Below, one piece after another: positions 19,816 through 38,978 of a DNA stretch of 64,000 nucleotides (within the stretch, counting starts at the first letter, position 1; each line of letters opens with the position of its first letter). The stretch is from Streptomyces sp. NRRL WC-3742. Its GTDB lineage: Bacteria; Actinomycetota; Actinomycetes; Streptomycetales; Streptomycetaceae. Location of the stretch: positions 19,175-83,174 of the forward strand of contig NZ_JOCF01000073.1 of the NCBI RefSeq assembly GCF_000720635.1, in the 5' to 3' direction. Both the position numbers and the translations under genes were made by a program. The notes beneath the pieces were generated by a model. That model ran no database searches. It was given only the letters and a program-made list of their open reading frames with translations, and was not told the DNA's origin.

Positions 19816-19819
<4 letters not shown>
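12605..19819 (-). CDS. NRPS, terminal: C-A(Kyn-like)-T-C-A(Asp-like)-T-TE
   Basis: This 2404-aa synthetase is intact. Domains in order are C (25-465, HHILMDGWS), A (475-975), T (LGGHSLL near 1021), C (1083-1540, HHIATDGWS), A (1545-2045), T (near 2098) and TE (2140-2404, nucleophile in GWSFGG). By eye, against GrsA, the first A code is DAWTVTGVGK, one residue from the kynurenine module code I recall for daptomycin; the second is DLTKLGVVNK, close to Asp codes of CDA and daptomycin. The first C domain starts [15 protein letters not shown], the style of C domains accepting a D-residue, matching the E domain that ends the upstream gene. The GTG start overlaps that gene's stop. The TE should release, probably cyclise, the peptide. 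Confidence 0.93.
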
Positions 19820-27496
<7,677 letters not shown>

Positions 27497-27500
<4 letters not shown>

Positions 27501-30500
27501 TTTGAGATCCTCCAGTCAGCTTCCAGCAGGTCGATCTCGGCCTGGGACAAGGACACGAGAGTGAGGTCCGAGGGGGTGTGGCCGCCGGTGTCGGCGGTGC
27601 GGGCGTGCTCGGCCATGACGGCCAGCGCCCGGAACCACAGGTCGGCCAGGTCGGCGACGGTCGCCTCGGACACGGCCCGGTCGGGCCAGGACCAGGTGGC
27701 CACCAGCCTCGGGCCGGTGGGGTGGTCCTCGGTGAGGACGTTGAGCTCCAGGGTGTGGGTCAGCGGCATCGCCGGGTCCACCGAGCCGCCGAGGGCCTCC
27801 GCCTCGGCGGCGGCCGTCCAGGGCTCGCCTCCGGCGGTGGGGAAGCGGCCCAGGTAGTTGAAGCCCAGCTGCGGTTCGCCGAGGCCGGCGAGTCTGCGCC
27901 CGGTGGCCGGGTTGAGGTGGCGCAGCAGGCCGAAGCCGAGGCCGTGGTCGGGCAGGGCGCGCAGCTGCTCCTTGACGAGCTTGAGCGCCTGGCCGACGGG
28001 GGCGCCGCCGGCCCAGAGCCCGGCCCAGTCGCGTACGGCGGGGTCGAGGCGGACGGGGTGGAGGCTGGTGAACCAGCCGACCGTCCGGGAGACGTCGGCG
28101 CCGGGCAGCACGTCCTCGCGGCCGTGGCCCTCCAGGTCGACGAGGACGGAGCCGTCCCCGGCGCGCCCGGTGCGGCGCCGGTGGTCGGCGACGGCGAGGG
28201 CGAAGGCGGTGAGCAGCACGTCGTTGACGCCCGCGTGGTAGGCGGCCGGGACGCTGGTGAGCAGCTCGGCGGTGAGCCCGGTCTCCAGGGTGCGGGTCAG
28301 GGTGCGCTCGGTGGCGGCGGTGTCCCGGGCCAGGTCGAAGGGGTGCTCGCCGAGCAGCGGGTCGATGCCGTCGAACTGCCTGGTCCACAGGGGCAGTTCG
28401 GCTCCCCGGCGCTCGGCGGCCTCGGCCAGGCCCTCCGACCAGGTGCGGAAGGAGGTGGCGACCGGCTCCGGCTCGGGCGTGCGCCCGGCGGCGAGGGCCT
28501 CCCAGGCGGCCGCGAGATCGGGCAGCAGGATGCGCCAGGAGACTCCGTCGACCACCAGGTGGTGGACGACCAGCAGCAGCCGCCCCTGGGCGCCGGGGCC
28601 CGCGTCGAACCAGACGGCCTGGAGCATGGTCCCGTGCTCCGGGTCGAGCCGGCCGGCGGCCGCCTCGCTCTCCCGGGCCACCAGTTCCCGCAGGTCGGCG
28701 CCCTCGCTGAGCTCGATCCGGCGGACCAGGTCGGCGGCGCGGGCGGATCCGGGCGCCGGTGCGTCCAGGGCCGGGGCGTCCTCGTCCTCGTCGTGGACGA
28801 GCCGGGCGCGCAGGGCGGCGTGGTGGTCCAGGACGGCCTGGACGGCCCCGGTCAGGTGCTCCTCGGTCAGGGAAGCCGGGGTGTTGACCAGCATCGACTG
28901 GTTGAACCGGCCGATCGGGCCGCCGCGCTCCAGCAGCCAGCGCATCACCGGGGTGGCCGGGATGCGGCCGAGGCCCTCGTCGGCGGCCGCCGGGGCCGCG
29001 TCGGGCGCCAGTTCCTCGGCGACGGCGGCCAGGGCGGCGACGGTCTTGTGCTCGAAGACCTGGCGCGGGGTGATCACCAGCCCCGCCTTGCGGGCGCGGC
29101 TGACGAGCTGGATGGAGACGATGCTGTCGGCGGTCCAGCTTGCCGTTGGGCGTCTGCGGGAAGGCGCCGAGGACGACGACGGCGGCCGGGACCATGTAGT
29201 CGGGGAGCAACTCACCGACGCCCGCGCGCAGTTCGGCGGGGTTCAGCTCGGCGCCCTCGGCGGGGACGACGTATCCGACGAGCTGCTTCTTGCCGGGCTG
29301 GTCCTCGCGGACGAGCACGGTGGCCTGGCCGACGCCCCGCTGGGCGGCGAGCGAAGCCTCGACCTCTCCCAGCTCGATGCGGAAGCCGCGCAGCTTGACC
29401 TGCTCGTCCGCCCGCCCGAGGTAGGCCAGTTGGCCGTCGGCCGTCCAGCGGACGAGGTCGCCGCTGCGGTACATCCGGGCTCCGGGCGCGCCGTACGGGT
29501 CGGCCAGGAAGCGCTGGGCGGACAGGTCGGGCCGGTTCAGGTAGCCGCGGGCGACGCCGGGGCCGGCGATGTACAGCTCGCCGACCACCCCGGGGGCGAC
29601 CGGGCGCAGGGACGGATCCAGCACGTACAGCCGGGAGTTGAGCACGGGCGTGCCGATCGGCGGCGATCCGGCTCCGGCCAGCGGGCCGCTGATGGTCGCG
29701 CAGACGGTGATCTCGGTGGGGCCGTAGGCGTTCATCAGCCTGCGGCCCTGGGACCAGCGGGCCATGACCTCGCCGGACAGGGCCTCACCGGCCGAGACCA
29801 GGGTGCCGCCCGCCAGGACCCCGCCGTCGGCCTCCGCGTCCATCGCGGCCAGGACGACGGGCGGCAGGGTCGCGTGGGTGACGCCGAACTCCTTGAGCGT
29901 ACGCGCGAGTTCCTCGCCCGCGGCGAGCCGCTCGGCGGGGACGACCACCAGGGCCGCGCCCGAGAGCAGGCCCATGCACAGCTCCCAGAACGCCGCGTCG
30001 AAGGAGGTGTAGATCAGGTAGGCGGGGTTCGCGAGCACCACCGGCCGGGCGGGGTCGACGGGCGAGTGCCCGGCGACGGCTCCGCGCACGGCCGGGTCGT
30101 CCAGGACGACGGCGGCGTGGCCCTCGGGCAGCCGGTCGGCCACGTCGCTGCGGGTGAGGACGAGCAGCGGGCGCGCGTCCTCCAGCATGTAGGCGATCCG
30201 GTCGGCGGGGTAGGCCGGGTCGAGCGGCAGGTAGGCGCCGCCCGCCTTCCAGACCGCCAGGGCGGCCACGACCAGGTCCTCCGAGCGGGGCAGGGCCAGC
30301 CCGACGAAGGTCTCCGGGCCGACGCCCAGCTCCATCAGGTGGCGGGCCAGCCGGTTGGCACGGGCGTCCAGTTCGGCGGCCGACAGCGTGCCGTGCTCGG
30401 TGACGAGCGCGGGCACGTCCGGGGCCGCGGCGACGCGAGCGGCGAACAGCCGCGGGACGGTGAGCTCGGAGACGGGCCGCTCGGCGCGGTTCCACCCGCC

Positions 30501-33500
30501 GCCGATGACCTGCCGGCGCTCCTCGGCGTCCAGCACCTCGATCCGCCCGATCGGCCGGTCCGGCTCGGCGGCCACGGCGGCCAGCACCCGGACGAACCGC
30601 TCGACGATCCGGGTGACGGTCTCCCGGTCGTACAGGTCGCAGGCGTACTCCAGCAGGCCCCCGATGCCGCCGCCCGTCAGCTCGGTGAGCTCGAAGGCCA
30701 GGTCGAACTTGGCGACCCCGGCGTCCACCCGGCGCACCTCGCCGCTGAGGCCGGGCAGGGCGAAGCGGGCCTCCTCGGTGTTCTGCAGGACCAGCATCAC
30801 CTGGAACAGCGGGTGCCGGGCCAGCGAGCGCTCCGGGCTCACCGCGTCGACCAGGCGCTCGAACGGGACGTCCTGGTGGGCGAAGGCCGCGAGGTCCGAC
30901 TCCCTTACCCGGCCCAGCAGTTCGCGGAAGGTCGGGTCACCCGAGGCGTCCGTGCGCAGCACCACCGTATTGACGAAGAAGCCGACCAGCTCGTCCAGCG
31001 CCTCGTCCGAGCGGCCCGCGACGGCGCCGCCGATCGGCAGGTCCTCCCCCGCGCCCAGCCGGGTCAGCAGGGCCGCCAGGCCCGCCTGCACCACCATGAA
31101 CAGGGTCGAGCGGGTCTCCCGCGCCAGCGACAGCAGGCCCCGGTGGACCTCGGCGGGGACGGTGAACGGCAGGCTGCCACCCCGGTAGCCGGCCACCGCC
31201 GGGCGGGGCCGGTCGGTCGGCAGCTCCAACTGGTCGGGGGCACCTGCCAGTTCGGCCTTCCAGAACTCCAGCTGCCGGGAGATGACGCTCTGCGGGTCGC
31301 TCTCCTCGCCGAGCAGCTCGCGCTGCCAGAGCGTGTAGTCGGCGTACTGGACGGGCAGCGGCGCCCACTGCGGGGCGGCGCCCTGCGCCCGGGCGCCGTA
31401 CGCCGCCGCGAGGTCCGCGCCCAGCGGGACCAGCGACCAGCCGTCCGAGGCGATGTGGTGCACGGTCAGCAGCAGGACATGCTTCTCAATGTCACCGCCC
31501 TCGCCGCCGAGTGCGAACAGCCGCGCCCGCAGCGGGATCTCGGTCTCCAGCGCGAAGCCGACCGAAGCGGCCTGCGACAGCGCCTCCTCCAGCGCCTCCG
31601 CAGAGACCTCCTCGACCACCAGCTCCGGCGCCGCCCCCTCCAGCACCCGCTGGTACGGCACTCCCCCGTCCTCGGGGAAGACCGTCCGCAGGCTCTCGTG
31701 CCGCGCCACCACGTCCGCCAGCGCCGCCGCCAGCGCACCCCGGTCCAGGGCGCCGGACAGCCGCAGCGCGTACGGCAGGTTGTAGGTGGCGCTCGGCCCC
31801 TCCAGCCGGTGCAGGAACCAGAGCCGCCGCTGCGCGTACGACAGCGGCACCCGCTCCGGCCGTACGGCCGGCAGCACGGCGGGCCGGGCCTCGCCCGCGT
31901 CGGCGAGCCGCAGGGCGAGCATGGCCACCGTCGGCGCCTCGAAGACCGTACGGACGGCCAGTTCGACGCCCAGCGCCGCCCGCACCCGCCCGACGAGCCG
32001 GGTGGCGAGCAGCGAGTGCCCGCCGAAGTGGAAGAAGTCGTCGTCGATGCCGATGCCGGGCACCCCGAGCAGTTCCGCGTACAGCGCGCAGAGCAGTTCC
32101 TCGTGCGGGGTGTGGGGCCGCCGGCCCGTCCCTGCGGTGGTGAAGTCGGGGGCGGGCAGCGCCTTGCGGTCCAGCTTGCCGTTGGGGGTGAGCGGGAAGG
32201 CGTCCAGCGTGACGAAGGCGGCGGGCACCATGTACTCGGGCAGCGACTCGCCCACGTGGGCGCGCAGTTCGGCCGCTTCGGGCAGCTCTGCGCCGGGCGC
32301 GGCGATGAGGTAGGCGACGAGCTGCTTGCCGCCGAGGTGGTCCTCGCGGGCGACGACGGCCGCCTGGGCGACGTCCTCCCGGAGTGCGAGCGCGGCCTCG
32401 ATCTCGCCGAGCTCGATGCGGAAGCCGCGGATCTTCACCTGGTCGTCGACCCGGCCGAGGTACTCCAGTTCCCCGGTGGGCAGTTCGCGCACCAGGTCCC
32501 CGGTGCGGTACATCCGGGTGCCGGCCGGGCCGTACGGGTCGGCGAGGAAGCGCTCGGCGCTCAGGCCGGGCCGGCCGAGGTAGCCGCGGGCCAGGCCGTC
32601 TCCGGCGATGTACAGCTCGCCGGTCTCCCCGTCGGCCACCGGCCGCAGCGCGGCGTCCAGCACCCGCACCCAGGTGTTGCGCACGGGCCGTCCGATGGTG
32701 GGCCGGGCACCGGCCGCGAGCTCGGAGGCGGTGACCTCGGAGGCGGTGGACCAGATGGTGGTCTCGGTCGGGCCGTACAGGTTGACGACCTGCTCGCCGA
32801 GGCCCGCCATCGTCTCCGCCAGGGCCGGCGGCAGCGCCTCCCCGCCGACGAGCATCCGCAACCCCCGTACGGCTTCGGTCTGTTCGGCGGTGAGCGCCTG
32901 CCAGAGCGAGGGGGTGGCCTGGAGGTGGGTGGCGCCGCTGTCCGCGATCAGGGCGGCGAGGCGGGCCGGGTCGAGGACGCTCTCGCGCTCGGCGATGACC
33001 ACGCCCGCTCCGGCGAGCAGCGGCAGGTACAGCTCCAGCCCGGCGATGTCGAAGGCGATGGTGGTGACGGCGAGCAGCCGGTCGGCGGCCGTCATCGGGA
33101 AGAGGTCGGCCATCCCCAGCAGGAAGTTGAGCAGGCCCGAGCGCGGGATCACCACGCCCTTGGGCCGGCCGGTGGAGCCGGAGGTGTAGATGGCGTACGC
33201 GGGGGCGGCGGGCAGCAGCGGGCGGGTGCGCTCGGAGTCGGCCAGCGCCTCCCCGGACAGCTCCGCCGAGGCGTCGAGCGCCTCCTCGATGTCCAGGACG
33301 GGCGTCCCACCTGCGGGAAAATCGATCCGATAGCTCGTCAAAACCAGTGCGGGCGCCGCGTCGTGCAGGATGTAACCGATCCGGTCGGCGGGGTAGTCCG
33401 GGTCGAGCGGCACGTAGGCGGCGCCGGTCTTGAGGACGGCGAGCAGGGCCGTCAGCTGGTCCACCGAGCGGGGCAGGGCGACGGCGACGAAGCGCTCGGG

Positions 33501-33686
33501 GCCGGCGCCGTGGCGCAGCAGCAGCCGGGCGAGGCGGTTGGACCGGGCATCGAGCTCGGCGTGGGTCAGCCGCCGCCCGCCGCTGAGCACGGCGACGACG
33601 TCCGGGCCGCTCGCCGCGCGGGCCGCGATCAGTTCGGTGACGTCGGCGGCCGGCAGCGGCATCCGGGCGTTCCCGGTTTCGGACAT
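27497..33686 (-). CDS. NRPS: A(Gly)-T-C-A(Phe-like)-[T]-E, no N-terminal C domain, frame-broken as given
   Basis: The ATG at 33686 leads straight into an A domain without a condensation domain (code DILQLGLIWK, glycine), then T ([10 protein letters not shown] near 555), C (620-1065), a second A (code DAWTVAAVCK, Phe/Trp-like), a broken T and E ([17 protein letters not shown]). As in the next gene, the A3-A4 segment is missing (YTS joined to FDAAFWE at 30003), and NGKLDR is joined to DSIVSIQ near 29130 with a frame change. The literal frame from 33686 runs on to 27516 with a meaningless C-terminus, while the real E domain ends at 27497. The gene follows the Ser module by 71 bp and is coupled by GTGA to the next NRPS gene. 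The missing C domain is real in this sequence and unexplained. Confidence 0.85.
29128..29132 (-). other. Frame break: missing N-terminal half of carrier domain
   Basis: NGKLDR of the A domain is followed at once by DSIVSIQL in another frame. The position matches the break at 21528-21532 in the paralogous module. Confidence 0.8.
30001..30005 (-). other. In-frame gap between A3 and A4 motifs
   Basis: LIYTS is joined to FDAAFWELC. About 42 residues including GSTGRPKG of the ATP loop are absent, whereas the first A domain of the same gene has them. It matches the gap at 22440. Confidence 0.8.
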
Positions 33687-33757
33687 GGTTATCCACCCTC
33701 GGACGATTCGGTGTTGCGTCAGGACGGCCTGGCGCCCGGACAGGGCCCGGGGCCCGG

Positions 33758-36700
33758 TCAGGAGGTGCGACGCTCCGGCGCGGCACTCTCGGCCGCGGCG
33801 GCGTCGATCGCGCGCAGCTCGTCGGCCAGGATGCGCCCGATCTCGGCGAGCGCCCCGGGCTTCATCAGGTCGTTGTGGTTGCGCTCCAGGTAGTGCGGGG
33901 TGATCCGCCCGGCGACGTAGGGGCTCCAGGTGGCCGGGGTCGGCGAGATGTCGACCTTGTCCAGCGAGGCGACGATGACCACGGCGTCCCCGCCGAAGCG
34001 GGCGGGCTCGAACTCGTGGACCAGCTCGCGGTTGTTGGCGTAGACCCGGCCGATGGCCTCGATGTGGTGCCGCTCCAGGCTGGCGAGCGAACTGCCCAGC
34101 TTGCGCAGCAGGGTGACGACCTGCTCGAAGTCCAGCGGCTTGCGGCCGAGGCGGCGCCGGTCGTAGCCGACCCAGCGCAGCAGGTCGGCGAGGATCTCCT
34201 GCTCGCCCAGCTCGGCCAGGGTCTGGCCGGGGTAGGTGTCCAGGATGGCGAGCAGGCCGACCTGTTCGCCCTCGCGCTCCAGGCGGGAGGCGAGCACGTG
34301 GGCGACGATGCCGCCGGAGGAGTAGCCGAGCAGGTGGTAGGGCCCGGTGGGCTGGACCTTGCGGATCTGCTCGAGGTAGTCCTCGGCCATCTCCTCGAAG
34401 CTGCCGGGCAGTTCGCCGGTGCCGTCGAGCCCGCGGGCCTGGAGGCCGTAGACGGGGTGGTCGGCGCCGAGGTGTTTGATCAGCCCGGCGTAGCACCAGC
34501 TGAGGCCCCCGGCCGGGTGCACGCAGAACAGCGCGGGGCGCTCGCCGTACGGGCGCAGCGGCAGCAGGACGTCCAGCGGGTCCTCGCTGCGGCTGTCGTC
34601 GTCGAGCCGCTCCCCGTACAGGGCCGGGGTGGGCGCCTCGAAGAGGCTGCGGATGGTGAGTTGGAGGCCGAAGGTCTCGCGGACGCGGTTGACGAGGCGG
34701 GTGGCGAGCAGCGAGTGCCCGCCGAGTTCGAAGAAGTTGTCGTCGACGCCGATCCGGGGCAGGCCCAGGACCTCGGCGAAGAGTTCGCAGATGATCTCCT
34801 CGCGCGGGGTGCGCGGGGCCCGGTCGGAGACGGCGGCGCCGAGGTCGGGGGCGGGCAGGGCTTTGCGGTCGAGCTTGCCGTTGGGGGTGACGGGCAGCTT
34901 GTCCAGGGTGACGAAGGCGGCGGGCACCTGGTGCTCGGGCAGCCGCCCGGCGAGGTGGGCGCGGACCTCGGCGTGGTCGGGGGTGGTACCGGGCGCGGGC
35001 ACCAGGTAGGCGACGAGGCGGCGGTCGCCGGGGCGGTCCTCGCGGGCGAGGACGGCGACGGCGGCCAGGCCCGGGTGCTGGGCGAGGGCGGCCTCGATCT
35101 CGCCGAGCTCGATGCGGAAGCCGCGGATCTTCACCTGGTCGTCGGTGCGGCCGAGGTAGCGCAGGGCGCCGTCCGCTCCCCAGGTGGCGAGGTCCCCGGT
35201 GCGGTACATCCGGGCGCCGGGCGGGCCGTACGGGTCGGCGACGAAGCGCTCGGCGGTCAGGCCGCGGCGGTCGAGGTAGCCGCGGGCCAACTGGACGCCG
35301 GCCAGGTACAGTTCGCCGGGCGCTCCGGGGGCGACGGGCCGCAGCCCGGCGTCCAGGACGTAGGTGCGGGTGTTCCAGACGGGCCGGCCGATCGGCACGG
35401 GCCCCGGCTGGTCGACGCAGCGCCAGGCGGTGACGTCCACGGATGCCTCGGTGGGCCCGTACAGGTTGTGCAGCTCGGTGCCGGGCAGCAGCCGCAGCAG
35501 CTTGCCCTGGGTCTCCTCGGGCAGGGCCTCGCCGCTGGTGACGACCCGGCGCAGGCCCGAGCACCCGGCGGCGGCTTCCTCCTGGAGGAAGACCTGGAGC
35601 ATGGACGGCACGAAGTGGGCGGTGGTGACGCGCTGTTCGCGGATCAGCGCCGCCAGGTAGGCCGGGTCCTTGTGGCCCTCGGGCCGGGCGAGCACCAGGG
35701 TGGCGCCCTGGACGAGCGGCCAGAAGAACTCCCAGACGGAGACGTCGAATCCGGACGGTGTCTTCTGGAGCACCCGGTCGTCGGCGCGCAGCCCGAGCGC
35801 GTCCTGCATCCACAGCAGCCGGTTGACGATGCCCCGGTGCGGCACCAGGACGCCCTTGGGGCGGCCGGTGGAGCCGGAGGTGTAGATGACGTAGGCGGGG
35901 TGGTCCGGGGTGAGCCGGACGGCCGGGGGCGTGGCGGGCCGCTCGGCGAGCTGCGCGCTCAGGCCCGGGTCGTCCAGCAGCAGGTGCGGGACGGCCGGTT
36001 CGGCGGGCAGCCGGCCCTGGACGGCCTGCGTGGTGAGCAGCAGGGCCGGGCGGGCGTCCTCCAGCAGCAGGGAGATCCGCTCGGCGGGGTAGTCCGGGTC
36101 GACGGGCAGGTAGGCGGCGCCGGACTTGAGGACGGCGAGCAGGGCGACGACCAGTTCGACGGAGCGGGGCACGGCCAGGGCGACGAGCCTCTCGGGGCCG
36201 GCGCCGCGCTCGACGAGCAGGTGGGCGAGCCGGTCGGCGCGCTCGTGCAGTTCGCGGTAACTGAGGCTCCGGCCCTCGAAGTTGAGCGCCTCGGCCTCGG
36301 CGCTGACGGCGGCGCGGCCCTCCAGCAGCTCGGTGAGGGTGGCGGCGGGCAGCTCGCGGGCGGTCGCGTTGAGGGTGTCCAGGACGAGTTCGCGTTCGGC
36401 GGCGCCGAGCAGGTCGATCCGGCCGACCGGCTCCTCGGGGCCGGTGGCGGCCAGGTTGGCGAGGAAGCCGAGGAAGCGGTCCTGGTGGGCGGCGAGTTCG
36501 GCCTCGGTGTACAGCTCGGGGTTGGCGTCGAAGTCGACCTGGAGGCCCCGGCCGTCGGAGCGGTCGTAGACGATGACCGACAGGTCGTCGGAGGGGCCGA
36601 TCGACAGGTTGTGCACGACGGCGCGGTGGGCACCGAAGTGCAGGTCGTAGTCGAACATCATGATGTTGATCTCGGGCCCGGTGAGCCGCTGGTCGTCGGC

Positions 36701-37711
36701 GAGCAGCCGGCGGTCGCGGCGCAGGTCCTCGTAGCGGTAGCGCTGGTGCTTGAGCGCCGCGCGCAGTTCGACGGTGACCTGGCGCAGGGCCTCGGCCAGC
36801 GTGGTGGCCGGGTCCAGCGCGACGCGCACGGGCACCACGTTGGAGACCATGCCGGGCAGGCTGCGCGACGCCTTGCCGAGCCGGGTGGCCACGGGCAGGC
36901 CCAGGACGACCTCGGCGGCGCCCGTGGCGCGCTGGAGGTAGAGCGCGGAGGCGGCGGTGACGATCGCGGGCCAGGTGGCGCCGGCCTCGCGGGCGGTGTC
37001 GCGCAGCGCGTCGAGGTGCTCGGCGGGCAGGAAGGCGGTGCGGCGCACCAGGCCGTGGGCGAGGACGGGCTTGCGGGCGGACAGGCCCACGGGCTCGGGG
37101 CAGTCGGCGAGCCGCGCGGCCCAGTGGTCGCGGTCCTCGGTGAAGCGCTCGGAGGCGCGGTACTCCTGGTCGGCGGCGACGAGGTCGGCGAGCGTGCCGA
37201 AGGGGTTCGGCGGGCACTCCAGGCCCTCGGTCAGCGCGGTGTAGACCTCGGCCGCCCGCCGGGCCAGCAGGGCGACGGTGAAGCCGTCGACGACCACGTG
37301 GTGGTAGCAGTAGAACCACAGGTACCGGGCGGGGGCGACCTTCAGCAGTTCGAAGCGGAACAGCGGGTCGCGGCCCGGGTCGACGGGCGTCGCCATGGTG
37401 CGCCGCATCCGGTCGAGGGCGGCGGCCTCGGGGGCCGGCTCGCCGGTGAGGTCGACGACCTCGAGGACCCGCTCGGGGACGGGGCCGACGGCCTGCCACA
37501 GCTCGTCGCCGTCCTGGCCGATCCGCACCCGCAGGGTCTCGGCCTCGGCGACCACCCGGCGCAGCGCCTCCTCGAGGACGCCGGCGTCCACCTCACCCTG
37601 GATCTCCAGGTATTCGGCGGCATTGAAGATCGGGTTGTCGGGGTCCAGCTGCTGGGCGAACCAAATTCCCGCCTGAGCGGCTGTCAGCGCTGTCCTGTCT
37701 CCGCCGAACAT
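33758..37711 (-). CDS. Stand-alone NRPS module C-A(Ser)-T-TE (EntF-like)
   Basis: An intact 1317-aa module. The C domain (5-440) begins [15 protein letters not shown], resembling the EntF condensation domain, with active motif HHVVVDG. The A domain has code DVWHVSLVDK (serine). A carrier site (LGGHSLL near 998) and a thioesterase (GYSSGG near 1133) follow. It is the first NRPS gene after mbtH and begins 286 bp downstream of it, behind two SARP-type operators. A full module ending in its own TE ahead of a C-less A(Gly) module is unusual. It could acylate serine, supply Ser-derived units in trans, or act separately. Which one cannot be read from sequence. The ATG follows a GGGGTGG purine-rich site. 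Confidence 0.92.
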   Translation of the reverse strand: MFGGDRTALTAAQAGIWFAQQLDPDNPIFNAAEYLEIQGEVDAGVLEEALRRVVAEAETLRVRIGQDGDELWQAVGPVPERVLEVVDLTGEPAPEAAALDRMRRTMATPVDPGRDPLFRFELLKVAPARYLWFYCYHHVVVDGFTVALLARRAAEVYTALTEGLECPPNPFGTLADLVAADQEYRASERFTEDRDHWAARLADCPEPVGLSARKPVLAHGLVRRTAFLPAEHLDALRDTAREAGATWPAIVTAASALYLQRATGAAEVVLGLPVATRLGKASRSLPGMVSNVVPVRVALDPATTLAEALRQVTVELRAALKHQRYRYEDLRRDRRLLADDQRLTGPEINIMMFDYDLHFGAHRAVVHNLSIGPSDDLSVIVYDRSDGRGLQVDFDANPELYTEAELAAHQDRFLGFLANLAATGPEEPVGRIDLLGAAERELVLDTLNATARELPAATLTELLEGRAAVSAEAEALNFEGRSLSYRELHERADRLAHLLVERGAGPERLVALAVPRSVELVVALLAVLKSGAAYLPVDPDYPAERISLLLEDARPALLLTTQAVQGRLPAEPAVPHLLLDDPGLSAQLAERPATPPAVRLTPDHPAYVIYTSGSTGRPKGVLVPHRGIVNRLLWMQDALGLRADDRVLQKTPSGFDVSVWEFFWPLVQGATLVLARPEGHKDPAYLAALIREQRVTTAHFVPSMLQVFLQEEAAAGCSGLRRVVTSGEALPEETQGKLLRLLPGTELHNLYGPTEASVDVTAWRCVDQPGPVPIGRPVWNTRTYVLDAGLRPVAPGAPGELYLAGVQLARGYLDRRGLTAERFVADPYGPPGARMYRTGDLATWGADGALRYLGRTDDQVKIRGFRIELGEIEAALAQHPGLAAVAVLAREDRPGDRRLVAYLVPAPGTTPDHAEVRAHLAGRLPEHQVPAAFVTLDKLPVTPNGKLDRKALPAPDLGAAVSDRAPRTPREEIICELFAEVLGLPRIGVDDNFFELGGHSLLATRLVNRVRETFGLQLTIRSLFEAPTPALYGERLDDDSRSEDPLDVLLPLRPYGERPALFCVHPAGGLSWCYAGLIKHLGADHPVYGLQARGLDGTGELPGSFEEMAEDYLEQIRKVQPTGPYHLLGYSSGGIVAHVLASRLEREGEQVGLLAILDTYPGQTLAELGEQEILADLLRWVGYDRRRLGRKPLDFEQVVTLLRKLGSSLASLERHHIEAIGRVYANNRELVHEFEPARFGGDAVVIVASLDKVDISPTPATWSPYVAGRITPHYLERNHNDLMKPGALAEIGRILADELRAIDAAAAESAAPERRTS

Positions 37712-37818
37712 GCTTTTCGATCCACCCCTAGCAGTCGTTTGGCGCGGGATTCTTCCGCAATCGCGGAATCCCGGAGAATGAATTCCAGGAGGAAATTCAT
37801 AACAAGCCCCGAAACGGC

Positions 37819-37847
37819 CCTGCAATGGCGATCGCAGGAAGCTGACA
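37819..37847 (-). promoter_or_regulatory. SARP-type operator/promoter of the NRPS operon (proximal)
   Basis: Three direct heptamers at 11-bp spacing in the gene direction: TGTCAGC, TGCGATC and TTGCAGG. The third matches a -35 element, and GTTATGAA follows about 15 bp later (37804-37796) as -10. The site starts 108 bp before the first NRPS ATG. Confidence 0.6.
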
Positions 37848-37894
37848 CGTCTGTTCGAGGCGGCTCCGGAACACTCTCGCACCCGTCGATCGGG

Positions 37895-37923
37895 GTCACA
37901 ATCCTCGGTGCATCAAGCTGCCA
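37895..37923 (-). promoter_or_regulatory. SARP-type operator upstream of the NRPS operon (distal)
   Basis: A second array 76 bp further upstream: TGGCAGC, TGCACCG and TTGTGAC at 11-bp spacing. A GAGAGT sequence stands at -10 distance, weaker than in the proximal site. The two arrays may form tandem promoters or a cooperative activator site. Confidence 0.5.
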
Positions 37924-37997
37924 CCCGGGCCCGGAAGAGTGCACGAAGGTGCCCGGCCCGCGCGAAAGGCGCGGACCGGGCACGGGTACTGCGGAGG

Positions 37998-38210
37998 TCA
38001 TTCCCCCATCGCCACGACCAGGCTGCGGGGGCGCATGTCGACCCAGTTCTCGTTGATGTAGTCCAGGCACTCCTGGCGGCCCGCCTGGCCGTGCACGACC
38101 GTCCAGCCGGCCGGGACCTCGGCGAATACCGGCCAGAGGGAGTGCTGGTTCTCCTCGTTGACCAGGACGAAGTAGGAGGCGCTGTCGTCCTCGAAGGGGT
38201 TGGTGGCCAT
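37998..38210 (-). CDS. MbtH-like protein
   Basis: A 70-aa MbtH family protein with the typical NPFEDD start, [13 protein letters not shown] and the C-terminal [17 protein letters not shown] block. Such proteins bind and activate NRPS adenylation domains. An internal ATG at 38210 is chosen over the longer frame because GAGGAG lies 7 nt upstream and the protein then has normal family length. It is the gene directly before the NRPS operon. Confidence 0.95.
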   Translation of the reverse strand: MATNPFEDDSASYFVLVNEENQHSLWPVFAEVPAGWTVVHGQAGRQECLDYINENWVDMRPRSLVVAMGE

Positions 38211-38261
38211 GGCCGGACTCCTCAATTCCTGTCAATTCCAGATGACGGTGACACTGGTCGT

Positions 38262-38906
38262 TCAGCGGGCGGCGGCCGCCGCCTTGGCGGCCGTGCGCTC
38301 GCGGACGGCCGAGACGAACCCGGGCAGGCGGTCCACGCCCCAGAACTTCTCGAAGCCGTCGATGAAGTACGGCACCCCGAAGACGCCGTCACGGTGCACC
38401 GCGGCGAGCGCGGTCAGCCCGCGCTCGCGCACGGCCGGGTCGGCGCAGGCGCCGCCGAGCAGCTCGGGGGCGAGCCCCAGCTCCGGGCCGAAGCCCGCGA
38501 TGACCGCGGGGTCGGAGATGTCCAGCCCGTCCTGCCAGCGGGCCCGGTAGGCGCGGTCGATGAACTCCCGCCCCCGCCCGTGCTCCTGGGCCACCAGGTA
38601 CGCCAGGTGGGAGACCTCCCAGCGGGGCTCCCGGTCGACGGGCCAGACCATGTCCAGGTTGCGCTCGCGGGCGAGGCGGCGCACGTCCTGGAGGATGTAC
38701 AGGTGCTTCTCGCGGGACATCGCGACGTACGGGAGCTGGACGCCGCTCTGCTCCAGGTGCTCGTGGTGGTGGTCGTCCGGCTCCCAGAACGGCAGCCAGT
38801 CGACGGCCTCGGCGACGTCCGGGTAGTGCCCGATCAGGTCGCGGTAGGCCATCCAGGAGTACGGGCTGCGGAACGAGAAGTACCAGCGCGGCGGTTTTCT
38901 CGCCAT
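38262..38906 (-). CDS. DsbA/HCCA-isomerase-family protein (putative polyene isomerase)
   Basis: A 214-aa thioredoxin-fold protein of the 2-hydroxychromene-2-carboxylate isomerase/DsbA group. It begins WYFSFRSPYSWMAYRDL, the family's SPYSW motif replacing a CxxC site, and has the C-terminal FGVPYFIDGFEKFWGVDRL region. HCCA-type isomerases use glutathione-like thiols for cis-trans isomerisation. Related isomerases accompany cinnamoyl-lipid PKS clusters, where a double-bond isomerisation is thought to precede ring closure; that role here is inference. It sits between the ketoreductase and mbtH. Its leader contains three 10-bp repeats (38915-38944), the last of which supplies the GAGAAAGG ribosome site. 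Confidence 0.8.
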   Translation of the reverse strand: MARKPPRWYFSFRSPYSWMAYRDLIGHYPDVAEAVDWLPFWEPDDHHHEHLEQSGVQLPYVAMSREKHLYILQDVRRLARERNLDMVWPVDREPRWEVSHLAYLVAQEHGRGREFIDRAYRARWQDGLDISDPAVIAGFGPELGLAPELLGGACADPAVRERGLTALAAVHRDGVFGVPYFIDGFEKFWGVDRLPGFVSAVRERTAAKAAAAAR

Positions 38907-38914
38907 GGTGCCGC

Positions 38915-38978
38915 CTTTCTCAGTCTTTCTCAGTCTTTCTCAGTCGGTCTCGGTGACTCAGTTCGTGCCGGTGGCTCA
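38915..38978 (-). repeat. Tandem repeats at the ketoreductase stop/isomerase leader
   Basis: In the gene direction a TGA-containing 18-bp unit occurs twice (including the ketoreductase stop) and is followed by three copies of the 10-mer TGAGAAAGAC or close variants (38915-38944). The stop codon itself has been multiplied. Confidence 0.75.

Noticed and set aside
29128..29132. Programmed frameshift in the NRPS genes
   Set aside because: The break is accompanied by loss of about 50 residues and recurs next to an exact repeat, which frameshifting does not explain.
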